This document shows positions 1-7,541 of a stretch of 64,000 bases of DNA, in pieces. The position numbers and the translations under genes were made by a program. Every line of letters begins with the position of its first letter. The stretch's first letter is position 1. The notes under the pieces are model-generated. The model was not told where the DNA came from. It did not search any database and was given only the letters and a program-made list of their open reading frames with translations. Source of the DNA: Nocardia asteroides (GTDB lineage Bacteria > Actinomycetota > Actinomycetes > Mycobacteriales > Mycobacteriaceae); the NCBI GenBank assembly GCA_019930625.1, contig CP082844.1, positions 3,162,001 through 3,226,000 on the forward strand, read 5' to 3'.

Positions 1-1242
1 CGCGGTGGCGCGGTCGAAGCGGGTGACTTCCAGTTCGGTCACCCATTTGGTGGCCGAGACGTACCCGTAGAGACCGGGCACGACCAACCGGGCCGGGTAG
101 CCGTGCTGCACCGGCAGGGGTTCGCCGTTCATGCCGATCGCGAGCAGAGCATCGCGTCCGTCGGTGAGCGCCGCCAGCGGAGTGCCCGCGGTCCACCCGT
201 CGGCGCTGCGCGAGAGCACCATGTCGGCGTCGGGGTGCGGCCGGGCCTCGGCGAGCAGTTGATCCACGCGGTAGCCGAGCCAGCGCGCGTTGCCGATCAG
301 GTCGCCGCCGATCGGATTCGACACGCACGCCAGCGTGACCATGCGCTCCTCGATCGGGCGGCTCGCCAGATCCGCCCAGCTCAACCGGATTTCGCGGTCG
401 ACCATGCCGTGGATGCGCAGCTCCCAGTCGTCCTTGGACACCTGCGGAACGATCAGCGCGGTATCGATCCGGTAGAAGTCGTCGTTCGCGGTGAGATACG
501 GCGTCAGTCCTGGGAGACGAAGATCCACGCCGGGCGCGAGAGGCTCGGTGGGGGCGGTCGGCTCCGGCAAGCGCACGGCGGCGCGCTCACCGGAAACGTC
601 GCCGCGCCGCGCGCCGAGCATTCGTCCGCCGACCCCGGTGACCACAGCCAACCCGCCGGTCACCAGCAAACCCTGCAGGACCTGCCTTCGTTCCGGCGAC
701 CGACGCTGCGATGTGCCGATGACCGACGAGGCGTGGTCCCGGCCCGGTCCTGCCGGCGCGGCTTCGTCCACGGCGAGTTCGCCTCCGTCCGAGCGGGTCT
801 CGGCAGATGACTCTTCGATCGCCACGTCGATGCGACGGGTCAGCGCCCGCAGCGCATAGATGCCCACGGCGACGCCGACGACAGTCGGCAGCGCGGCGGA
901 CAGACCGCCGCGCGCGACGGCCGCCCACACCGCGACCACCCCGAAGACGGCGAACAACCACGACCCGGCGGCGCGGGTTGTCCGTTCGATCGCTCCTGCC
1001 ACTGCGGCGACCAGCACCGCGATAGCACCCATGACCAGGTACAGCACGGCCTTGTCGTTCGTGCCGAACGTGGTGATGGCCCACTCGCGCAACCCGTCGG
1101 GCGTGTGGTCGACCACCGCCGAGCCGAGCGCGTTGAGCGGAGCGCGGTCAGGGCCGGAGAAAGCCGCGAACAATTCGGCCACGCCCAGCGCCAGTCCCGC
1201 CGAGACGACCCCGGCCACCACGCGCAATCGCAGATCGGCCAT
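1..1242 (-). CDS. Membrane-anchored molybdopterin-dependent oxidoreductase (sulfite oxidase fold), 3' end outside window
   Basis: The first 414 codons are visible; the C-terminus lies beyond the window edge. Residues 1-135 hold about four hydrophobic segments. A charged linker and a further hydrophobic stretch near 190-205 (LQGLLVTGGLAVV) follow, then the oxidoreductase domain. Cys306 in TLACVSNPIGG is at the position of the cysteine that ligates molybdenum in sulfite oxidase/YedY-type enzymes, and the GYPARLVVPGLYGY segment is typical of this fold. Membrane-bound actinobacterial relatives carry the domain outside the cytoplasm. The electron acceptor and substrate cannot be read from sequence. 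The ATG start at 1242 is preceded by no obvious ribosome site. Confidence 0.85.
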   Translation of the reverse strand, partial: MADLRLRVVAGVVSAGLALGVAELFAAFSGPDRAPLNALGSAVVDHTPDGLREWAITTFGTNDKAVLYLVMGAIAVLVAAVAGAIERTTRAAGSWLFAVFGVVAVWAAVARGGLSAALPTVVGVAVGIYALRALTRRIDVAIEESSAETRSDGGELAVDEAAPAGPGRDHASSVIGTSQRRSPERRQVLQGLLVTGGLAVVTGVGGRMLGARRGDVSGERAAVRLPEPTAPTEPLAPGVDLRLPGLTPYLTANDDFYRIDTALIVPQVSKDDWELRIHGMVDREIRLSWADLASRPIEERMVTLACVSNPIGGDLIGNARWLGYRVDQLLAEARPHPDADMVLSRSADGWTAGTPLAALTDGRDALLAIGMNGEPLPVQHGYPARLVVPGLYGYVSATKWVTELEVTRFDRATA

Positions 1243-1368
1243 GGAATCGAGACTACTGCCGGTCGGACCCCGCGGCCGATGCCCGAAGGACGATCACCAC
1301 GTCGGTTACCGTCTTGTTCCGGCGCCCGATCTGTCTTCGGATGCGCTGTGGCACCTCCGCACACGCGA

Positions 1369-1405
1369 AAGGCGCTGTCCGCGAACAGTTCGCGGACAGC
1401 GCCTT
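1369..1405 (-). terminator. Strong hairpin terminator downstream of the acyl-CoA synthetase
   Basis: Perfect 18-bp inverted repeat (1369-1386 and 1388-1405, core GGCGCTGTCCGCGAAC) lying 9 bp beyond the stop codon at 1415. The minimal loop would open to about 5 nt in RNA. Confidence 0.75.
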
Positions 1406-1414
1406 CGGCGTTGC

Positions 1415-3208
1415 TCAGTGGTAGATGCTCGCCACGTCGTCGGCGTGCTGCTTCATCACGACCGCGCGCTTGAGCGACATCTTCGGGGTGAGCTCGCCGG
1501 TCTCCTGGGTCCAGTCGATGGTCAGCAGACGCGTCTTCTTGATCTGCTCGGCGTGCGAGACCTTCTTGTTGGTCTCGGCCACCGCCGCGTTCACCTCGGC
1601 GAGCAGATCCGGGTTTTCGATCAGCTTCTCGATCGGGGTATCGGCGGGCAGGTTGTGGCGTTCCTTCCAGCCCGGCAGCGACTCCGGATCCAGCGTGATC
1701 AGCGCGCCGATGAACGGCTGGCCGTCGCCGACCACCATCACCTGGCTGATCAGCGGATGCGCGCGCAGCGAGTCCTCCAGCAGCGCGGGGGAGACGTTCT
1801 TGCCACCGGCGGTGACGATGATCTCCTTCTTGCGGCCGGTGATGGTGATGAAGCCGTCGCCATCGATCGCGCCGAGGTCACCGGTCTTGAACCAGCCGTT
1901 CTCGAACGCGTCCTCGGTGGCCTCCGCGTTGCCCCAGTAGCCGCTGAACACGACCGAACCGCGCAGCAGCAGCTCGCCGTCCTCGGCGATCTTGGCGGCG
2001 TGGCCCTCGATCGGCCGCCCGACCGAGCCGACCCGGATGTGTTCCGGGGTGTTGACCGCGATGGCCGCGGTGGTCTCGGTGAGACCGTAGCCCTCATAGA
2101 TGGTCACGCCGACGCCGCGGAAGAAATGGCCGAGCCGCGCACCGAGCGGACCGCCGCCGGAGACGGCCGCCTCGCACTGGCCGCCGAGCGCCGCGCGCAG
2201 CTTGCTGTAGACCAGCTTGTCGAACAGGGCGTGCTTGAGCTTGAGGCCGACGCCGGGGCCGCCGTTGTCGAGCGACTCGCTCCACGCGATCGCGGTAGCG
2301 GCGGCTGCGTCGAAGATCTTGCCCTTGCCGCCGTCGTGCGCCTTCTGCTTGGCGCTGTTGAACACCTTCTCGAACACCCGGGGCACCGAGAGGATGAAGT
2401 GCGGGCGGTAGCTGCCGAACTGCTCGACCAGGGTGGACCAGTCGGCGGTATGCGCGACGATCACCTTCGCGTCGAACGCGGCCAGCGCGACGGCGCGGGC
2501 GAAGACATGCGCCAGCGGCAGGAACATGAGGGTCTTCTTGCCCTCGGTGACGTACTTGTGCAGCGCGATCCGGTCGGATTTGGACTCCGCGTACAGGTTC
2601 GCGTGGGTCAGCATGACGCCCTTCGGGCGGCCCGTGGTGCCCGAGGTGTAGATCAGGGTGGCCGGCGACTGCGCGCCGACCTGAGCGCGACGGTCGTGCA
2701 CGGCCTGGTCGTCGGTGTCGGCGCCGCGGCCGATCAGTTCGTCCAGCGCGCCCTTGTCGATCTGCAGGATCTCCCGCAGGTCCGGCAGCGACCCGGATTC
2801 GATCTCGTCGATCACCTTGCGGTGCTTGTCGCTGTCGAGGATCAGCAGCTTGGTGGCCGAGTCCTGCAGGATCCACTTGGCCTGCTCGGCGGCGGAACTG
2901 TCGTAGATCGCGACGGTGCAGCCGCCCGCGGCCCAGATGGCGAAATCGAGGACGGCCCACTCGTAGCGCGTGGGGGCCATGATGGCGACGCGATCACCGA
3001 GTTCCAGACCCGAAGCGATCAGGCCTTTCGCCACGCCGGTAACGGTTGCCGCGAACTCGGCGGCGGTGACATCCCGCCAGCCGCCACTGCCGTTCGGCAC
3101 GTTGAACAGCACCGTGTTCGGCGACTGCTCGGCATGGCGGAAGACGTTGTCGGAATTGTTCGCGTCATCCGGAATGGTGTAAGAAGCCGGGACTTCGAAC
3201 TCTCGCAT
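1415..3208 (-). CDS. Long-chain fatty acid--CoA ligase, FadD15-like
   Basis: 597-aa ANL-superfamily enzyme that adenylates a fatty acid with ATP and transfers it to CoA. The phosphate-binding motif YTSGTTGRPKGVMLTHAN is intact, as are the YEGYGLTET motif, the TGDLG aspartate and the hinge ITGRKKEIIVTAGGKNVSP with the C-terminal lid. Overall layout and the N-terminus (PASYTIPDDANNSDNVF) resemble mycobacterial FadD15. The ATG at 3208 was preferred to the open frame starting at 3301, which adds 31 atypical residues. It lies 118 bp downstream of the esterase of the monooxygenase cluster, so co-transcription is possible but unproven because a weak hairpin sits between them. Confidence 0.9.
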   Translation of the reverse strand: MREFEVPASYTIPDDANNSDNVFRHAEQSPNTVLFNVPNGSGGWRDVTAAEFAATVTGVAKGLIASGLELGDRVAIMAPTRYEWAVLDFAIWAAGGCTVAIYDSSAAEQAKWILQDSATKLLILDSDKHRKVIDEIESGSLPDLREILQIDKGALDELIGRGADTDDQAVHDRRAQVGAQSPATLIYTSGTTGRPKGVMLTHANLYAESKSDRIALHKYVTEGKKTLMFLPLAHVFARAVALAAFDAKVIVAHTADWSTLVEQFGSYRPHFILSVPRVFEKVFNSAKQKAHDGGKGKIFDAAAATAIAWSESLDNGGPGVGLKLKHALFDKLVYSKLRAALGGQCEAAVSGGGPLGARLGHFFRGVGVTIYEGYGLTETTAAIAVNTPEHIRVGSVGRPIEGHAAKIAEDGELLLRGSVVFSGYWGNAEATEDAFENGWFKTGDLGAIDGDGFITITGRKKEIIVTAGGKNVSPALLEDSLRAHPLISQVMVVGDGQPFIGALITLDPESLPGWKERHNLPADTPIEKLIENPDLLAEVNAAVAETNKKVSHAEQIKKTRLLTIDWTQETGELTPKMSLKRAVVMKQHADDVASIYH

Positions 3209-3310
3209 CAGTGCCCTTCCACGTGGGTTTACTCGCCAGTAATCTACGACACCTGCGCCGGGGCCGTGAGGTCGACCACCGAAATCGCCTCCGTACATCA
3301 CCGCAGGGTA

Positions 3311-3328
3311 GGGACCCGCACGGGTCTC
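3311..3328 (-). terminator. Weak hairpin at the end of the monooxygenase-SDR-esterase operon
   Basis: GGGACCCG and CGGGTCTC pair with one mismatch over a tight 2-nt loop and overlap the esterase stop codon. It has no T-tract. It may separate the esterase from fadD. Confidence 0.3.
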
Positions 3329-4244
3329 ATCCTAGTTCGCGCAGGTCCGCCGGTTGAATCGCTTCGCGAAGGAACCCGGCGAGTTCGCCCAGCGCGGCCG
3401 CGGCGGGCGCCGCCAGGGCGGCCTGCAGCTGTGCGACGTGCCACAATCCCTTGCTCTCGGTGAAGCGGACGTGCACACCCGCCGCGCGCAGTGCGGCGAC
3501 CAGTGCGACGCACTGGTTGTGCAGCAGTTCGCTGACGTCCACCTGCACGTAGGTCGGGGGCAGGCCACGCAGCTCGCCGGTCAGCGGGGCGTAAGCCGGA
3601 TCGGCGGAGTCGCCCTCGCCCAGGTAGGCGGCAGCACAAGCGCGTGACCACGGCTTGTTGATCACCAGGTCGCGTTCTCGCTCCGGGATCTCGTTGGGGT
3701 CGGCCCACGGTGCGATCAAGCCGAGCGCTGCCGGGGTCTGCCCGTGCCGGGCGATCAGGCGTTGCGCCAGCGCGAGCGACAGGCCGCCGCCCGCGGAATC
3801 GCCGGAGACGGCGATCCGGCCCGGCTGCAAGCCCGCGCTCGCCACCAGTTCCAGGAATGCCGCCTCGGCGTCGTCCAGGGCCGCGGGAAACGGGTGCTCC
3901 GGCGCGAGGCGGTAGTCCAGCACGTAGACCGCGTAGCCGGTGTCTCGCGCCAACCGGGCGGCCAGCGAGCGGTGCGTCGCCAGTGAGCCGACCGCGTAGC
4001 CGCCCCCGTGGAGATAGAGGACCGCGCCGTCGTCGGACGTGTCCGCGAAACCGATCCGCTCGGCGGGCCTACCGCCCAGCCGCAGCGGCCGCACGACGGC
4101 GCCCGCGGGCAGCAACTGCGCCCGCGAACTCACGTCGAGTAGCCTGCGCTGCATCGGAAACGGCAACCGCTTGTTCAGCGTGACCCGGAAGATCGGATTC
4201 AACACCGCCCGCGCGAGGGGCAGCGGAAGGTTCATGTCTCGCAT
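3327..4244 (-). CDS. Alpha/beta hydrolase (hormone-sensitive-lipase family esterase, LipR-like)
   Basis: 305-aa serine esterase. The oxyanion-hole motif HGGG is at residues 79-82 and the nucleophile elbow GDSAGG has Ser150; a late GLWHVAQ provides the likely catalytic His. This is the HSL (family IV) acetyl-hydrolase/lipase pattern. The start at 4244 (MRDMN) lies 12 bp after the SDR stop, consistent with an operon; Met4 is an alternative start. Position after a Baeyer-Villiger monooxygenase suggests hydrolysis of the ester produced by that enzyme, which is inference. Confidence 0.85.
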   Translation of the reverse strand: MRDMNLPLPLARAVLNPIFRVTLNKRLPFPMQRRLLDVSSRAQLLPAGAVVRPLRLGGRPAERIGFADTSDDGAVLYLHGGGYAVGSLATHRSLAARLARDTGYAVYVLDYRLAPEHPFPAALDDAEAAFLELVASAGLQPGRIAVSGDSAGGGLSLALAQRLIARHGQTPAALGLIAPWADPNEIPERERDLVINKPWSRACAAAYLGEGDSADPAYAPLTGELRGLPPTYVQVDVSELLHNQCVALVAALRAAGVHVRFTESKGLWHVAQLQAALAAPAAAALGELAGFLREAIQPADLRELG

Positions 4245-4256
4245 CGCCGTTCCTCG

Positions 4257-5105
4257 TCAGGGCAGGAAGCGGCGTTCGACGTTGGCCGCGATCCGCTGGT
4301 AGCCCGACGCGGTCACCCGCACGAACAGATCCAGCAGCTTGGCCTCCCAGCCGATCAGCACGCGGCCGTGCCCCTTGCGCACGCCCTCGGTAATGGTCTG
4401 CGCCGCCATCTCGGCGGTGTGGATGGCCAGTTTCTTGTCGAACATCGAGGCGGCCGACTTGCTGTCGATGCCCTCGGCGTAGGTGGCGTTGCGCGCGACC
4501 GCGGTCTTGATGCCGCCGGGGTGCACACAGGTGACCCGCACCGGATGCCGCGCGACCAGCATCTCCTGGCGCAGCGACTCGGTGAAGCCGCGCACCGCGA
4601 ACTTCGCCGCGTTGTAGGCGCTCTGGCCGGGGATCGCGATCAGGCCGAACAGGCTCGACACGTTGACGATGTGGCCGTCGCCGGACTCGATGACCATCGG
4701 CAGGAACGCCTTGGTGCCGTTGACGACACCCCAGAAATCGACGTCCATCACGCGCTCGAAGTCCTTGTACTCCGAACGGATGACCTCGCCGTGGTGGGCG
4801 ATGCCCGCGTTGTTGTAGACCTGGTGCACCGTGCCGAAGTGCGCTTTCACCGCGTCGGCGTAGAGGATGACCGCTTCGCGTTCGACCACGTTCACGCGGT
4901 CGGACTTCACCTGCGCGCCGAGCTGCTCGCAGCGGCGCGTGGTCTCGGCCAGGCCCTCGACGTCGATATCCGACAACGCCAGCTTGGCGCCGCGCCGGGC
5001 CAGATTCACCGCCAGCGCGCGGCCGATCCCGGAGCCCGCTCCGGTGATCACACAGACCTTGTTCTTGAAGTAAGCGTCGTTCTTGAAGTAAGCGTCACTG
5101 CTCAC
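4257..5105 (-). CDS. Short-chain dehydrogenase/reductase
   Basis: 282-aa classical SDR. The NAD(P)-binding motif TGAGSGIG is at 21-28, NNAG at 98-101, catalytic Ser150/151, and YNAAK gives Tyr164 and Lys168. The GTG start at 5105 overlaps the monooxygenase stop by 4 bp (GTGA), indicating translational coupling. The C-terminal extension and the pairing with a BVMO and a LipR-like esterase resemble the M. tuberculosis SadH context (mymA operon), but the substrate is unknown. The N-terminus contains an exact six-residue duplication (DAYFKN twice), encoded by an 18-bp tandem repeat. Confidence 0.9.
   Translation of the reverse strand: MSSDAYFKNDAYFKNKVCVITGAGSGIGRALAVNLARRGAKLALSDIDVEGLAETTRRCEQLGAQVKSDRVNVVEREAVILYADAVKAHFGTVHQVYNNAGIAHHGEVIRSEYKDFERVMDVDFWGVVNGTKAFLPMVIESGDGHIVNVSSLFGLIAIPGQSAYNAAKFAVRGFTESLRQEMLVARHPVRVTCVHPGGIKTAVARNATYAEGIDSKSAASMFDKKLAIHTAEMAAQTITEGVRKGHGRVLIGWEAKLLDLFVRVTASGYQRIAANVERRFLP
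5061..5096 (-). repeat. Perfect 18-bp tandem duplication inside the SDR N-terminus
   Basis: Positions 5061-5078 and 5079-5096 are identical (unit on plus strand gttcttgaagtaagcgtc). The duplication adds residues DAYFKN just ahead of the Rossmann fold and keeps frame. Confidence 0.95.
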
Positions 5106-6631
5106 GATGCCACTGCTTTCAAATCGGCTCGGGAAATGGAGATGTCATACGCCGCCACGTCGAAAGTCCTGGTGAGCCTGCGGAATTCGAAGGTCCAGTC
5201 CGGCCACAGCGTGGTGTTGTTGCCGTGCTTGTCCAGGTACCAGCTCGAGCACCCGCCGGTCAGCCAGACGCTTCCGGCCAGCTTCGCCTGCAGTTCGGAG
5301 TTGTAGGCATCCTGCACGTCGCGGCGCACTTCCACGGTACGCAGGTCCAGGCGGTCGATGGTGGCCAGTGCGTCGGCGATGTAGTTGATCTGCGATTCGA
5401 TCATGTACACCATCGAGGTGTGCCCGAGGCCGACGTTCGGACCGAGCAGGAAGAACAGATTGGGGAAGTTGGCGATCGAGGCGCCCTTGTAGCCCTGCTG
5501 GCCGATCTCGTCGAACACCTCCGACAGCGTGCGGCCGTCGCGGCCTGCGATCGTGTCGTAGGTCGGCGAATCGGTGACGTGGAAGCCGGTCGCCACGATC
5601 AGCGCGTCGATCTCGCGCTCGGTGCCGTCCTCGGTGACGATCGAGTTCTTGCGCACTTCGGCGATGCGATCGGTGACCACGTCGACATCGGGTCGTGTCA
5701 GCGCGGGGTAGTAGTCGTTGGAGATCAGCATTCGCTTGCAGCCGATCCGGAAGTTCGGCGTGACCTTGGCGCGCAGTTGCGGATCGCGGATCTCGTAACG
5801 CAGCTTGGCCTTCGCGATCGCCTCGAACAACTGCATGAACGCGGGGAACTTGGCCAGGCCGACCACTTGGGTCTCCCGTGCGGCATAGATCGCCGCGCGA
5901 GATAGTCGCTGCAGACCCGGCACGTGCTTGAAGGCCAGTCGCTCGGCCTTCGTGTACGGGCGGTCCAAACGCGGCAGCAGCCACGGCGCGGTGCGCTGGT
6001 AGACGTCCAGATGGCCGACCTTCGGGGCGATGGCGGGCACGATCTGGATGGCCGACGCGCCGGTGCCGATGATGGCGACCCGCTTGCCGGTGAGGTCGGC
6101 GTCGTGGTTCCAGCGGGCGGAGTGGAAGATCTCGCCTTCGAACTCTCCGATGCCCTTGATGTCCGGCAGCGCGGGCTCGCACAGCGCGCCGACCGCCGAG
6201 ACCACCGTGTTCGCGGTGAAACTGCCCTTGCTCGACTCGATCTCCCAGAGCGCGGTCTCGTTGTTCCAGCGGGCGCTGGTCACGTCACAGTCGAAGATGT
6301 GCTTGTCGCGCACGTCGTAGCGCTTCGACACGTCCTGGATGTACTGCTGGATCTCACCTTGGCGGGAGAACGACCGCGACCAGTCCGGGTTCAGCGCGAA
6401 CGAGTACGAGTACAGGTGCGAGGGAACGTCGCAGGCCGCGCCGGGGTAGGTGTTGTCGCGCCAGGTGCCGCCGACATCGCTGCCGCGTTCCAGCACGAGG
6501 AAATCGTTGCGACCCTGCTGGGTCAGCCGGATGGCCAGACCCAGACCCGCGAACCCACTGCCGATGATGATCGTCCTGGCGTGGCGCGTGGGCCGACTGG
6601 CGACAGCTTTGTCTGTGACCTTGCGACTCAT
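5102..6631 (-). CDS. FAD-dependent Baeyer-Villiger-type monooxygenase
   Basis: 509-aa flavoprotein with two dinucleotide motifs: GSGFAG at 24-29 for FAD and GTGASA near 189-194 for NADPH. Between them lies the BVMO fingerprint FxGxxxHxxxW (Phe164, Gly166, His170, Trp174). Such enzymes insert oxygen next to a ketone to form an ester, or oxidise S/N atoms, as in EthA and MymA. It is the first gene of a minus-strand operon with an SDR (alcohol/ketone interconversion) and an esterase (ester cleavage), a logical ketone-degradation chain. The ATG at 6631 faces the TetR gene across a 70-bp spacer holding an inverted repeat. Confidence 0.9.
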   Translation of the reverse strand: MSRKVTDKAVASRPTRHARTIIIGSGFAGLGLAIRLTQQGRNDFLVLERGSDVGGTWRDNTYPGAACDVPSHLYSYSFALNPDWSRSFSRQGEIQQYIQDVSKRYDVRDKHIFDCDVTSARWNNETALWEIESSKGSFTANTVVSAVGALCEPALPDIKGIGEFEGEIFHSARWNHDADLTGKRVAIIGTGASAIQIVPAIAPKVGHLDVYQRTAPWLLPRLDRPYTKAERLAFKHVPGLQRLSRAAIYAARETQVVGLAKFPAFMQLFEAIAKAKLRYEIRDPQLRAKVTPNFRIGCKRMLISNDYYPALTRPDVDVVTDRIAEVRKNSIVTEDGTEREIDALIVATGFHVTDSPTYDTIAGRDGRTLSEVFDEIGQQGYKGASIANFPNLFFLLGPNVGLGHTSMVYMIESQINYIADALATIDRLDLRTVEVRRDVQDAYNSELQAKLAGSVWLTGGCSSWYLDKHGNNTTLWPDWTFEFRRLTRTFDVAAYDISISRADLKAVAS

Positions 6632-6661
6632 ATACAGCAGCCTACGGCGCTATTGAGCACC

Positions 6662-6680
6662 AGTCAACAGTGTATTGACT
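6662..6680. promoter_or_regulatory. Putative operator between BVMO operon and tetR
   Basis: Inverted repeat AGTCAA-N7-TTGACT in the 70-bp divergent intergenic region. Size and position suit a TetR dimer site that would control both directions. The right arm, TTGACT, could also serve as a -35 element for the regulator. Confidence 0.55.
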
Positions 6681-6701
6681 TCCGTTCAGTAGGATGGGCC
6701 G

Positions 6702-7334
6702 GTGACCACAACCCAGCCAGACGCCCCCAAGCGCACGCGGCTCAGCCCCGAGGAGCGCCGGGAGCAGCTGATCACTCTGGGTGCCAAGATGCTCGGTGAG
6801 CGCGCCATCGAGGACATCTCGGTCAGTGAGATCGCGGCCCAGGCCGGCATCTCCCGCGGGCTGCTGTTCCACTACTTCCCGACCAAGCAGGATTTCCAGC
6901 TGGCGATCGTGCACCACGCCAACGCCGAGCTCCTCGAACGCGTCGCCCCCGACCCGAGCCTCGGTCTGTTCGAGATGCTGCGCGACTCCATCGAGCGCTA
7001 CATCGAGTACGTCACCGAGAACCGCACCTCGTATCTCGCGCTCCTGCGTGGCCCCACCAGCGTCAGCCCCGAGCTGGCTCCGTTGGTCGACCAGACGCGC
7101 GACGCCATCATCGGCATCATCCTCGCCGAAACGCCGGTGCCCGTCTCCGAGTCCGACCACCCCCGCCTCATGCTCGCCATGCGCGGCTGGATCGCGTTCG
7201 TCGAGGAGTCCACCCTCACGTGGTTGCGCACCGAGCCGATTCCGCGTGAACAGCTCATCGATCTCTTGGTCGAATCCTTGATCGCCATAGCGTTTTCGGT
7301 CGACCCCGCTTTGGCGGCCGCATTGCGCAGCTGA
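6702..7334 (+). CDS. TetR/AcrR family transcriptional regulator
   Basis: 210 aa. The N-terminal HTH reads EDISVSEIAAQAGISRGLLFHYF (about residues 36-58), the classical TetR recognition helix pattern, followed by an all-helical ligand domain. GTG start at 6702. Divergent to the BVMO operon with a palindrome between them, so it is probably the local repressor that responds to a lipid or ketone effector. Confidence 0.9.
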   Translation: MTTTQPDAPKRTRLSPEERREQLITLGAKMLGERAIEDISVSEIAAQAGISRGLLFHYFPTKQDFQLAIVHHANAELLERVAPDPSLGLFEMLRDSIERYIEYVTENRTSYLALLRGPTSVSPELAPLVDQTRDAIIGIILAETPVPVSESDHPRLMLAMRGWIAFVEESTLTWLRTEPIPREQLIDLLVESLIAIAFSVDPALAAALRS

Positions 7335-7530
7335 CCGCGGGCCTTCGGCCCCGGCTTACGGCGAAGCGAGCCGTGGTGGGCCGAGGGTGAGCCCCGTCAC
7401 CACCCTCTGTCGCCACGCTGTCCGCAGCATGCCCTTTTGTCGCCAATGCCCTGCTCTTACAGTGCCTTTCGATTTTGTACCGCGTGCACGGGCGCATACC
7501 TTTGGGTGGTCGATGGTGTGGGACGGCGAT

Positions 7531-7535
7531 GGAGG
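7531..7535 (+). promoter_or_regulatory. Ribosome binding site that fixes the NERD-like gene start
   Basis: GGAGG six nucleotides before the ATG at 7542. The frame is open further upstream to 7437 but that extension has no such site. Confidence 0.7.
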
Positions 7536-7541
7536 CCGCCG

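Noticed and set aside
860..3463. 867-codon plus-strand frame over the molybdoenzyme and fadD genes
   Set aside because: Crosses two minus-strand genes and a terminator; pure shadow.
7338..7372. Terminator after the tetR gene
   Set aside because: Only 4-5 bp GC stems (GGGCC-TTC-GGCCC) in GC-rich sequence; not distinguishable from chance.
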